Part shown: positions 26,020-34,000 of the stretch, piece after piece | Position numbering within the stretch: position 1 is the first letter of the stretch | Layout of the letters: each line of letters opens with the position of its first letter | From: Actinomycetes bacterium | GTDB lineage: Bacteria > Actinomycetota > Acidimicrobiia > Spongiisociales > SHLN01 | Length of the DNA stretch: 37,623 nucleotides | NCBI GenBank assembly: GCA_024638625.1 | Contig: JAHEJY010000013.1 | Coordinates: 1-37,623, forward strand | Direction: 5' to 3' | Notes under the pieces: generated by a model | What the model saw: only the letters and a program-made list of their open reading frames with translations | What the model was told of the DNA's origin: nothing | Databases searched by the model: none | Made by a program: the position numbers and the translations under genes

Positions 26020-27186
26020 GTGCCTAATCTCGCAACCATGAACTACTTCACGACTGCTCGACCCCCCTTCTCGCCCCCGGTGGAGTTCGTGGAGAGAAAG
26101 GGTCTCGGGCACCCGGACACGATTTGTGATGCCGTCGCCGAAGAGCTGTGCCGTTACCTGGCGCGCGGCTACATGGAACGTCTCGGCACGGTTCAAGCAT
26201 TCAACGTAGACAAAGCGATTCTGGCTGCCGGCGCGGTGGACATCGGGTTCGGGGGCGGCGTCCCGGTAACCAAGACAAGGTTGATCGTGGTCGGCAAGGC
26301 CGATCTCACGCAGTGGACTCCTGAACGTGATGAGCTGATCAAGGTCGTATCCACCAAGCTCCAGGAATTATTGCCAGATGCCAACCTGGAAGAGGCATTT
26401 GACGTTGACGTATGGCTCAGCCCGTCGTCCGTCGACCTTTCCGCAGTCGTCTCAGGACGGGGGGAAGATGATGTTCCGTTGGCAAATGACACGTCGTTCG
26501 CGGCCGTGTCGCTGCCGCGTTCGGCACTGGAAGATCTGGTGTTTGCCATCGAGTCGGAACTCAACAGCGGTGCTTTTCGTTCAAAGGTGCCGGTGGGACG
26601 CGACATCAAAGTCATGGGGGCGCGGAGCGACGGATTCGAGGTAACGGTGGCAGCCCCTGTCATGGCCACCCAGGTGGATGGGCCCGCCGACTACAAGGAA
26701 GCCGTGCTGGCGGTAGCCGATCGTGCCAAGGAGATCGCGGCCCATTTGGTAGGTCACGCCGATATTTCGGTAAACAAGGCAGACAACGACGACACGCCCT
26801 ACCTCTCGCTGACAGGGTCCAGCGCCGAGCAGGGCGATGATGGCCAGGTGGGAAGGGGTAACCGATTCGGGGGGCTCATCACCCCTTATCGGGCGATGAG
26901 CCTGGAGGCCGCGTGCGGCAAGAATCCTGCTGCCCACGTCGGTAAGACGTACCATGCGGCTGCGTGGGATATATCGGAACGTGTCGTTGCCGAAACGGGT
27001 GCTACCGAAAGCACGGTTCGATTGTTGTCGCAGATCGGTAGTCCCGTGACCCAGCCTCTCGCCGCCCATATCGAGTACGCAGGCGACGCCGACGACAACC
27101 TCATCATCGACATTGCACAGGAAGCCCTCAGCGATTGGAATGGTATACGCGATCGGCTCATCGACGGGGAGTACATTCTCTACTGA
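26020..27186 (+). CDS. Archaeal-type S-adenosylmethionine synthetase
   Basis: This 388-residue protein belongs to the archaeal methionine adenosyltransferase family (AdoMet_Synthase, PF01941), not the usual bacterial MetK. Clear matches are VERKGLGHPDTICD, the glycine-rich IGFGGGVPV, LTGSSAEQGDDGQVGRGNR, FGGLITPYRAMSLEAACGKNP and HVGKTYHAAAWDIS. It makes S-adenosylmethionine from methionine and ATP. GTG 26020 is preferred to ATG 26038, because GGAG lies 9 nt before the GTG and nothing useful precedes the ATG. Its leader carries an intrinsic terminator, so expression is probably controlled by attenuation. Whether the genome also has a bacterial MetK cannot be seen here. Confidence 0.92.
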   Translation: MPNLATMNYFTTARPPFSPPVEFVERKGLGHPDTICDAVAEELCRYLARGYMERLGTVQAFNVDKAILAAGAVDIGFGGGVPVTKTRLIVVGKADLTQWTPERDELIKVVSTKLQELLPDANLEEAFDVDVWLSPSSVDLSAVVSGRGEDDVPLANDTSFAAVSLPRSALEDLVFAIESELNSGAFRSKVPVGRDIKVMGARSDGFEVTVAAPVMATQVDGPADYKEAVLAVADRAKEIAAHLVGHADISVNKADNDDTPYLSLTGSSAEQGDDGQVGRGNRFGGLITPYRAMSLEAACGKNPAAHVGKTYHAAAWDISERVVAETGATESTVRLLSQIGSPVTQPLAAHIEYAGDADDNLIIDIAQEALSDWNGIRDRLIDGEYILY

Positions 27187-27200
27187 TCGAGCTGGTAGTC

Positions 27201-27221
27201 GAGCCCGCTGCTCGGGGGCTC
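27201..27221. terminator. Possible shared terminator between convergent genes
   Basis: GAGCCC and GGGCTC form a 6-bp stem with a 9-nt loop in the 73-bp gap between the SAM synthetase and rhodanese genes. The T run (27241-27245) is 20 nt away, so this is a weak call. Confidence 0.35.
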
Positions 27222-27259
27222 CGGAGGAGTGGTAGTGGGGTTTTTGAGTCGAGCCTGTA

Positions 27260-27649
27260 TCAGTCGAGGCCCGGCTCCGTGGTCGGGAGGCCTGCGTTCT
27301 TCCATGCCCGGTAACCGCCGATCACGTCGGCAGCATGTTCATGGCCGAGTTTGCGAAGGTGGTCGGCCTTGAAGCTCGACGAATAGCCGTCGTTGCAAAT
27401 GACAATGAGCTGGGCGCCGGTCACGAGACGCTGGTCTGTTGCGTCGCCGGCGGGATCGGCCCGCCATTCGAGAACACTGTTTGCCACCGCGATGGAACCC
27501 GGTACGGTCCCTTCATTCTGGCGATCGGTCTCGCTCCGCGTATCCACCAGAATGGCTCCATCCCTCGTAGCGGAGAGGGCCTGTTCGGGCGTCATCCGGT
27601 CAATGTGTCGTCGAGCCTTCGCGAGTAACTCGTCGGCCGTTTTCGGCAT
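27260..27649 (-). CDS. Single-domain rhodanese-like protein
   Basis: This 129-residue protein is one rhodanese domain. It has the entry motif ILVDTRSETDRQNEGTVPGS, the active loop CNDGYSS with the Cys that carries persulfide sulfur, and the closing LGHEHAADVIGGYRAWKNAGLP. Such proteins move sulfane sulfur, and some relatives handle selenium. It starts 29 nt after the stop of the OsmC selenoprotein candidate on the same strand, so the two are probably co-expressed, although a TATCGT 7 nt before the ATG could give a separate leaderless transcript. A role in the thiol or selenol chemistry of its neighbour is inference only. Confidence 0.85.
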   Translation of the reverse strand: MPKTADELLAKARRHIDRMTPEQALSATRDGAILVDTRSETDRQNEGTVPGSIAVANSVLEWRADPAGDATDQRLVTGAQLIVICNDGYSSSFKADHLRKLGHEHAADVIGGYRAWKNAGLPTTEPGLD

Positions 27650-27678
27650 ATCTGCGACGATACACGTAAAACCCGGGT

Positions 27679-28149
27679 TCAGACGTAGGTCATCTCCGTG
27701 CTGATGTCAATGGCTGCTTCGATGCTGCGGGCCACGGGACACTTGCTCTGGTGGAAGCCCATCACCCGTTCAACCTTTTCGCGTTCCTCGTCAGTAGATA
27801 TCCCTTTGAGCTCGTACGTGACGTGGATGCGTTTGATGACGAGCACACCATCTTCTGCTTCGACGTCGCCAACCGTGTTCGAAATCAGATTGCCGCCGCT
27901 TGCGTTGATCTTGCGCGCCTCCAGCGCGCCTCCCAGGGTGCCGGTCAGTCAACCGGCCGCGGCCGCCACGACCCAATCAATCGTGGTGGCATCAGGCGGA
28001 AAGTCGTCCATCGAGACGCCATAGTGCTCAGCGATATCGGAGTGGACGCCAAAGGTGTGATGCTCGTCTTTGGCCGGCAACCAAACATGGCGAATCGGTC
28101 CCCTCACCCGCTCGACCCGAATGTGCGCCTGATATTTGATATCGCCCAT
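27679..28149 (-). CDS. OsmC-family peroxidase-like protein with in-frame TGA at the reactive Cys: selenoprotein candidate
   Basis: The track lists only residues 1-66 (28149-27949). Reading through the TGA at 27951-27949 continues the same frame for 89 codons to a TGA stop at 27681-27679. The downstream part reads LTGTLGGALEARKI, SNTVGDVEAEDG, IKRIHVTYELKG and HQSKCPVARSIEAAI, an unbroken OsmC/YhfA-type sequence. Residue 67 (WVVAAAAG-U-LTGTL) is exactly the peroxidatic Cys position, and the second conserved Cys is kept in SKCPVA. OsmC/Ohr proteins reduce organic hydroperoxides through this residue. A SECIS-like hairpin follows the TGA. The start has an aaggga just upstream. A nonsense mutation or a sequencing error is the alternative, but loss at this one codon with everything else intact favours selenocysteine. 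Confidence 0.85.
27913..27929 (-). promoter_or_regulatory. Candidate bacterial SECIS hairpin
   Basis: On the coding strand GCGCGC-TGGAG-GCGCGC forms a 6-bp GC stem with a 5-nt loop. The loop begins 26 nt after the UGA and has G at its second position. Both properties agree with the bacterial SECIS rules I know (loop about 16-37 nt from UGA, G in the first two loop positions). GC-rich coding DNA can form such stems by chance. Confidence 0.6.
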
Positions 28150-28160
28150 CTGGCTCCCTT

Positions 28161-28206
28161 CGTTTCAACTCTCTGTAGAGATGTCGGCCGTTCAGACGGT
28201 GAAACG
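28161..28206 (-). promoter_or_regulatory. Three-way-junction-like leader in front of the OsmC gene
   Basis: CGTTTCA and TGAAACG pair perfectly over 7 bp and enclose two small hairpins, CCGT-ctga-ACGG and TCTC-taca-GAGA. On the coding strand the closing arm ends right before the AAGGGAG ribosome site of the OsmC gene. It is also directly after the ABC permease stop, so a 3'-end role for that operon is possible. Confidence 0.45.
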
Positions 28207-28220
28207 GTGCGTGTCTGAGC

Positions 28221-29417
28221 TTACGAGGTCCGGAGCACCTCCCGGAGGCGGATGCGGTCTTTGAGAAGGCCACCGCCGAATGCCCGGGCTGCGAGTCGCA
28301 ACACGAACCAGGTGCCGATCACTTGTAGTACCAGGCTTACGATTACTTCCCAGGGGGCGGCGAAACCGAGCAGCATTCTTGTTGGCATCGTGAGCGGTGC
28401 GGTGAACGGGATGAACGAAGCGATCTTCAGAGCGAGGGTTTCTTCGCCTTCCAGAGCACTGAACGAAATGAAGAAGCCGATGAGGATGGGAACCATCGCC
28501 GGAAACGCCACTCCCTGAAGATCCTCGACTTTGGAGATCGTCGACCCGATGACGGCGTACACAGACGCATAGAAGGTGTAACCGAGCAGGAACCACACCG
28601 AAACCGTGAGCACCGGCACGATGCCGCCGGTTTCGGGCAACGGCAGGTTCTCCGTGAAGATGTTCGTAACCAACGCAACACCGATGATCACGACCACCTG
28701 GATCAACCCCGTCAGACCGACACCGAGCACCTTGCCTGCGAGCAGATCAACCGACCTGATCGTCGACAGGACGATCTCGACCACCCGGCTGCTTTTTTCG
28801 TTGACAACCGACATCGCCACTGACAGCCCGTAGGTGATGATGGTGATGTACAGCAACGTGCTGCTGATGTAGCTGAGGTTGGCGTTGGCATCATCGGCAC
28901 TCTCGTTCAGTACCGTGAAGGTGGGAGGATCGACTGCGGTGATCGCTTGTAGCTCGATCGGTGAAACCCCGAAGTCAGAAAACCGATTCGATACCTCATA
29001 GCTGTATAGCAACTGCTCTATCAGGTCACCGGTAGCTCCAAGCTGTGACTCTGAGATGATCTCGCTTCCGTCGATGATGGCGATCTGCACGTCGCCGGAC
29101 CTGACCGCTTCTACGGCAGACTCGCGGTCTGGTGACGTCTCCGGGTTGAACTGGACGTTCGATCCCAGGAATTGGGCGCCGATCGTGATCTCATCACCTG
29201 CGCCGAGCGCCACCAGCTGCAGCATGATCTCGGTGGTCCCCGAACCGGTGACTGCGACGGGGATCTGCTCGACGCCGTCGTCCACGAGCGTCGGAATGAT
29301 CATCGAAGCGAGGATTCCGATGACGAATATGGCGGTCGAGATCTGAAACGCTTTGGACTTGAGTTGCTCCGTCAGCTCCCTCGCCATGACCAACCGGATC
29401 GCAGAGATCCGGTTCAT
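28221..29417 (-). CDS. ABC-2 type transporter permease (NatB-like)
   Basis: This 398-residue membrane protein has one N-terminal helix (about 24-44, FQISTAIFVIGILASMIIP), an extracytoplasmic domain of about 130 residues, then roughly five C-terminal helices (about 180-385). This is the NatB/YhaP layout of ABC-2 exporters. The motif SVVNEKSSRVVEIVLSTIRSVDLLAGKVLG is typical of the family. The ATG overlaps the stop of the ATPase gene by 4 nt, so both subunits are made together. Substrate unknown; the sodium-export name of relatives should not be transferred. Confidence 0.9.
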   Translation of the reverse strand: MNRISAIRLVMARELTEQLKSKAFQISTAIFVIGILASMIIPTLVDDGVEQIPVAVTGSGTTEIMLQLVALGAGDEITIGAQFLGSNVQFNPETSPDRESAVEAVRSGDVQIAIIDGSEIISESQLGATGDLIEQLLYSYEVSNRFSDFGVSPIELQAITAVDPPTFTVLNESADDANANLSYISSTLLYITIITYGLSVAMSVVNEKSSRVVEIVLSTIRSVDLLAGKVLGVGLTGLIQVVVIIGVALVTNIFTENLPLPETGGIVPVLTVSVWFLLGYTFYASVYAVIGSTISKVEDLQGVAFPAMVPILIGFFISFSALEGEETLALKIASFIPFTAPLTMPTRMLLGFAAPWEVIVSLVLQVIGTWFVLRLAARAFGGGLLKDRIRLREVLRTS

Positions 29418-30346
29418 AGCCGTTGGTCTACTTGATCGGCCTCGACCGTGGACAAGAAAAGCTCAGACAGGCTGGGCGGTTCAAACCCGAAGGCAACGAC
29501 TTCGGCACGGGACCGCACGCGATCCAACAGGTCGTCAGGGTCGATTCCGTTGGCCGCAGGAAACTGCATCCGAATACGCCCACGCGTATTGCTGGTCACG
29601 CGCTGGCGCCACTCGTCCGGCAACCAATCGGCCGAGCGGTCAGCGGTTTCGATCTCGAACATGCGGATGGGGGAATCGGCCTGCAGCTCGGCCAGCGAGC
29701 CTTCCAGGATGATTCGACCTTGATGGATGACTGCCACCTGATCGCATATGTCCTCTACCAGATCGAGCTGATGGCTCGAAAAGACGACGGTGGCATTGCG
29801 GTCTCGAACCTGTTGCTTCAACGCCGCCCCTAGGTCCCGAACACCAAGCGGATCCAATCCCGAGAATGGCTCATCGAGGATCATGAGTTCGGGTTCGTGC
29901 ACGAGGGCGGCGGCCAACTGAATCCGCTGTTGATTGCCGTGCGAGAGCGTTTCGAGCTTGTCGGCGCCCCGCCCGGCGAGGCCCAGGCGCTCCAACCATC
30001 GGGACGAGGCCTCCGTCGCCGCTCCTTTCGTCAGCCCATGCATGCGGCCGAAGTACACGAGTTGCTTGAGCACGCCCATCTTTGGATAGAGGCCGCGCTG
30101 TTCGGGCATATAACCGAAACGCAGCCGGTCGTTGTTGTCGATTCCGCGACCGAGATATCGGATCTTTCCGCTATCGGGTTGGATCAATCCGAATACGGCC
30201 CTCATGGCAGTTGTTTTACCGGCGCCGTTCGGGCCGAGGAAACCAAACATCGAACCCCGCGGCACCTCGACCGTGCACCCGTCGAGTGCGGCTACATCGC
30301 CATACCGTTTGTGAAGGTCGATGAGCTCGAGGTGGGGGGCATCCAT
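29414..30346 (-). CDS. ABC transporter ATP-binding protein
   Basis: The protein powers the permease encoded just downstream. It has Walker A GPNGAGKTT (about residue 38), Q-loop in GYMPEQRGL, signature LSHGNQQR (a common variant of LSGGQ in this subfamily), Walker B LMILDEPFSGLDP and the switch His in SSHQLD. A C-terminal extension of about 85 residues follows the nucleotide-binding domain. ATG 30346 is preferred to the TTG at 30364, because a TAGATT lies 8 nt before the ATG and there is no ribosome site for the TTG. It starts 11 nt after the nitroreductase stop. Confidence 0.9.
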   Translation of the reverse strand: MDAPHLELIDLHKRYGDVAALDGCTVEVPRGSMFGFLGPNGAGKTTAMRAVFGLIQPDSGKIRYLGRGIDNNDRLRFGYMPEQRGLYPKMGVLKQLVYFGRMHGLTKGAATEASSRWLERLGLAGRGADKLETLSHGNQQRIQLAAALVHEPELMILDEPFSGLDPLGVRDLGAALKQQVRDRNATVVFSSHQLDLVEDICDQVAVIHQGRIILEGSLAELQADSPIRMFEIETADRSADWLPDEWRQRVTSNTRGRIRMQFPAANGIDPDDLLDRVRSRAEVVAFGFEPPSLSELFLSTVEADQVDQRL

Positions 30347-30357
30347 GCGGGCAGAAT

Positions 30358-30924
30358 CTACCAATGCTCCCGGTGGACAGTGTCCAGCCGCGGTCGGCTG
30401 CGAGAGCCGGCCACCGGATCATGTGCGCCATAGCCGATCGTCACAACGCCGATTGGACGAACCCCGTCGGGCACTCCGAGGATGGATGGCAGGTCGGTGA
30501 AGGCGTGGACGCCGAGGAAGCCTGCCGAGAGTCCTTCATCGACTGCGCCGAGTAACAGCAGCATGAGCGCCGCGCCCGCGTCTACCCACCAGTACGGAAC
30601 ATCCCAATCGTCGGTTGTAGCCGACTTGTCGAATTCGGCATAGCGATCCCGGTAGGCGCCGATGTCGGCACAAATGGCAATGTGAATAGGAGCACTCGAC
30701 AGCCAGGGTCCATAGCCCTTGTCCGTCCAGTCCTCCTCTTGCGCTGCTGCGGCAAGCTGTTCCCGGCCTTCGATCACCACCACGAAGTGGATGCCCTGGC
30801 TGAAGCCGGCCGAGGGATGTCGCCTGGCTCGATCGAGGATCCGGAGCACTGTTTCATCCGAAACGGCCGTGGCCTGGTAGCTCCGTACCATCTTGCGACG
30901 AGCGATGATGTCGCCGAATTCCAT
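30358..30924 (-). CDS. Nitroreductase-family flavoprotein
   Basis: The start is ATG 30924, with gagga 5 nt upstream; the long track N-terminus runs back through the divergent promoter and is rejected. The 188-residue protein has the nitroreductase opening FGDIIARRKMVRSY, ARRHPSAGFSQGIHFVVV, and the central VDAGAALMLLLLGAVDEGLSAGF, with a C-terminal VVTIGYGAH. These enzymes bind FMN and reduce varied substrates, and some act in cofactor metabolism. Substrate cannot be assigned. It is directly before the ABC exporter genes on the same strand and divergent from kgd with a 100-bp gap. Confidence 0.85.
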   Translation of the reverse strand: MEFGDIIARRKMVRSYQATAVSDETVLRILDRARRHPSAGFSQGIHFVVVIEGREQLAAAAQEEDWTDKGYGPWLSSAPIHIAICADIGAYRDRYAEFDKSATTDDWDVPYWWVDAGAALMLLLLGAVDEGLSAGFLGVHAFTDLPSILGVPDGVRPIGVVTIGYGAHDPVAGSRSRPRLDTVHREHW

Positions 30925-31011
30925 AACGTCCTCGATGTCGTTTGCCACAGCGAAGGGCAACGTCGTGGCGCGGTTGGGCAAGCTTATCGGCGGCCGCTTG
31001 AGGCCGATCGG

Positions 31012-31017
31012 TACCAT
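31012..31017 (+). promoter_or_regulatory. -10 element of kgd
   Basis: TACCAT ends 7 nt before ATG 31025 and no ribosome site is present, so the transcript is probably leaderless. No convincing -35 is visible. Confidence 0.4.
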
Positions 31018-31024
31018 TGGACAA

Positions 31025-34000
31025 ATGTCAACACCCAATGATTCATCAGACGTCACCTTCGGCACCTCCAACGAGTGGTTGGTAGAAGACATGTACCACC
31101 GCTTCCGCCAGGATCCGTCGTCTGTTTCGGAAGCGTGGCAGAGCTTCTTTGCCGACTACGAACCCGAGATTCCGGCACCGAGGGCCGCGGGTGAACCGAC
31201 CCTGCGGACGACTGTGGCGCCCTCGCGCCAAACGGTATCTCCGCCGGTGACCACCCAGCCGGACAGCCCGGCCGTTCGGTCGGTCGAGCAAGGCGTTCCC
31301 AACGGTGCCCGCGGGGCCTCTGCCGTCGATGCGCCCGGTGCAACCAGAACTGCCGAGGCCCCGACGGCACCGGTCGCCGACCAAGCGCCGCGTCCGGAAA
31401 CGGCTCGGCAGCGTTTGATCGGGCCCTCGGCCCGCATCGTTGAGGCGATGGAAGCCAGCCGCGACGTGCCCACTGCGACCTCGGTGAGGTCGGTTCCGGC
31501 CAAGCTGCTGGAAGTCAACCGGCGCATCATCAATAACCAGCTCGCCCGATTGACAGACGGGCGCAAAGTCAGCTTCACACACATCATCGGTTGGGCCGTG
31601 GTCCGTGCACTCTTGGAGATGCCCGCCATGAACAACTCATATGCCGAGATCGACGGAACACCGCATGTGATAAAGCCCGGTTCGATCAACCTCGGGATCG
31701 CGATCGATCTGGCCCGCAAAGATGGATCGAGGACGCTGCTGGTTCCCAACATCAAGGCCGCAGACACCATGGACTTTCGCCAATTCTGGCTCGCCTACGA
31801 GGACATCGTGCACCGGGTCCGGGGTGGCGCCATCACCCCGGACGATTTTGCCGGAACCACAGCCAGTCTGACCAACCCCGGCACGATCGGAACGATCCAG
31901 TCGGTACCGAGGCTGATGCCAGGACAAGGCGTAATCGTCGGCGTCGGCGCCATTTCATTCCCTCCTGAATACGAAGCGGCCGACCCGAGCACGCTGGCCA
32001 GGCTTGGCGTCGGAAGAGTCATGAACATCACCAGCACCTACGACCATCGAGTCATCCAGGGAGCTGAGAGCGGTGCCTTCCTGGCCCGCATTCACCAGTT
32101 CCTGCTCGGTGAGGATGAGTTCTACGAGTCGATATTCCGAGCACTGGGTATTCCGTACGTGCCGGCAGTGTGGGCCATCGACGACAATCCGCCGTGGGGG
32201 AGTGAAGCATGGGCCAGCAAACAAGCGAGGGTGTTCCAGCTCATCAATATGTACAGGGTCCGTGGGCACCTCATCGCCGACCTCGATCCGTTGAGGATGA
32301 AACCGCCGGGTATCCACCCCGAGCTCGATCCGATTACGCACGGTCTGACGATCTGGGACCTCGAGCGCAGCTTTGCGGTCGGTGGGCTCGGCGGATACGA
32401 ACAGATGGCGTTGGGCGATGTGCTAGGACTGCTGCGCGACGCGTACTGTCGTACGGTCGGCGTGGAGTATCGCCATATTCAGGAACCGGGGGAGAAGGAG
32501 TGGATTCAGCGCTGGGTCGAACGTAAGCCGGAACCGATCGGCCCGGAGCAGCGGAAACGAGTGATTACCAAACTCAACCACGCCGAAGCCTTCGAACAGT
32601 TTCTGCAAACGAAGTATCTCGGTCAGAAGCGATTTGGGCTCGACGGCGCCGAATCGATGATTCCGCTGTTGGACGAGGTGCTCAACTCGGCCACGGCCGA
32701 CGGCATGACTTCGGCCATACTCGGCATGGCGCACCGGGGACGCCTCAACGTTCTCGCGAACATCATCGGGAAGTCTCACACGCAGATTTTCAAAGAGTTC
32801 GAGGGGCGGTTCTCTGACGATGTCGGCGACGACCATCTTTCGGGGGACGTGAAGTATCACCTGGGAGCACAGGGAACCCACACCGACCCGGACGGTATTC
32901 AGCTTTCCGTGGAAGTGGTGGCAAATCCCAGCCATCTCGAGGCGGTCGATCCGGTCCTGGAGGGAATCGTGCGGGCTCGCCAGGATCAGCATGGACCGGG
33001 AGCCGAGCAGGCGATTCTGCCGATCCTCATTCATGGCGACGCAGCCTTTTCCGGCCAGGGGGTGGTTGCCGAAACTCTCAACCTCAGCCAACTCGACGGA
33101 TACCGCACCGGTGGCACCGTGCACGTGGTGGTCAACAACCAGGTGGGGTTTACCACCGATGCCGAAGATGCCCGGTCCAGCCAGTACGCAACAGATGTCG
33201 CCAAAGCGATCCAATCGCCGATTTTCCACGTCAATGCTGACGATCCCGAAGCCGTCGTACGTGTGGCGGCCATGGCCTTCGCCTACCGCCAGACCTTCCA
33301 CAAAGATGTCGTGATCGACCTGGTCTGCTATCGGAGACTTGGCCACAACGAATCCGACGAACCCGGATTCACGCAGCCGCTCATGTACCGCAAGATCGAA
33401 AAGCACCGCAGCGTACGCAAGCTCTATCTGGAACAGCTCGTCAAACGAGGTGAGCTGACCATCGAAGAGGGCGAGAAGATCCTCAGCGATTTCAACTCGC
33501 TGTTGTCGGAGGCACTGGCCGAGTCGCGGGGAGGGGAGGGCCTCCAATTCCCCGAGGGCCAGGACCCGACGGCGGACCAGGGCCTCATAACCGGCGTGGA
33601 CGGTGGATTGCTGGACCGGATACACGCCCACACTTCGCGGATCCCAGAGGGTTTCACGATGCATCCCAAGCTCATCCGGGTCATCGAGAACCGCAACGGG
33701 CTCTACGCCGAGGGGTTGGTCGACTGGGCGATGGCCGAGACCTTCGCTGTCGGTTCGCTCTCGCTCGAAGGCCATCGGGTTCGCATAGCCGGTGAGGATT
33801 CGAAGCGCGGAACGTTCAGTCACCGGCATGCTGCGTTCGTTGATTACAACACCGAAGAGGAGTGGATTCCGGTAGCGGGAATCGATGAAAGCCAGGCTCC
33901 CGTCGAATACGTGGATTCGATGTTGTCCGAATTTGCCGCACTCGGTTTCGAGTATGGCTATTCGGTTGCCTCGACCGGCACGTTGGTTGCGTGGGAAGCC

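Noticed and set aside
27670-27679. The palindrome AACCCGGGTT between OsmC and rhodanese
   Set aside because: A 10-bp palindrome is expected by chance dozens of times in a window this size and nothing else supports it.
27949-28149. A 66-aa hypothetical protein ORF on the minus strand
   Set aside because: It is the N-terminal part of the OsmC gene cut at the in-frame TGA; the family sequence continues downstream in the same frame.
30374-30386. The inverted repeat TGGACA-g-TGTCCA before the ABC ATPase gene
   Set aside because: It lies inside the coding end of the nitroreductase, is short, and has no second copy or matching regulator nearby.
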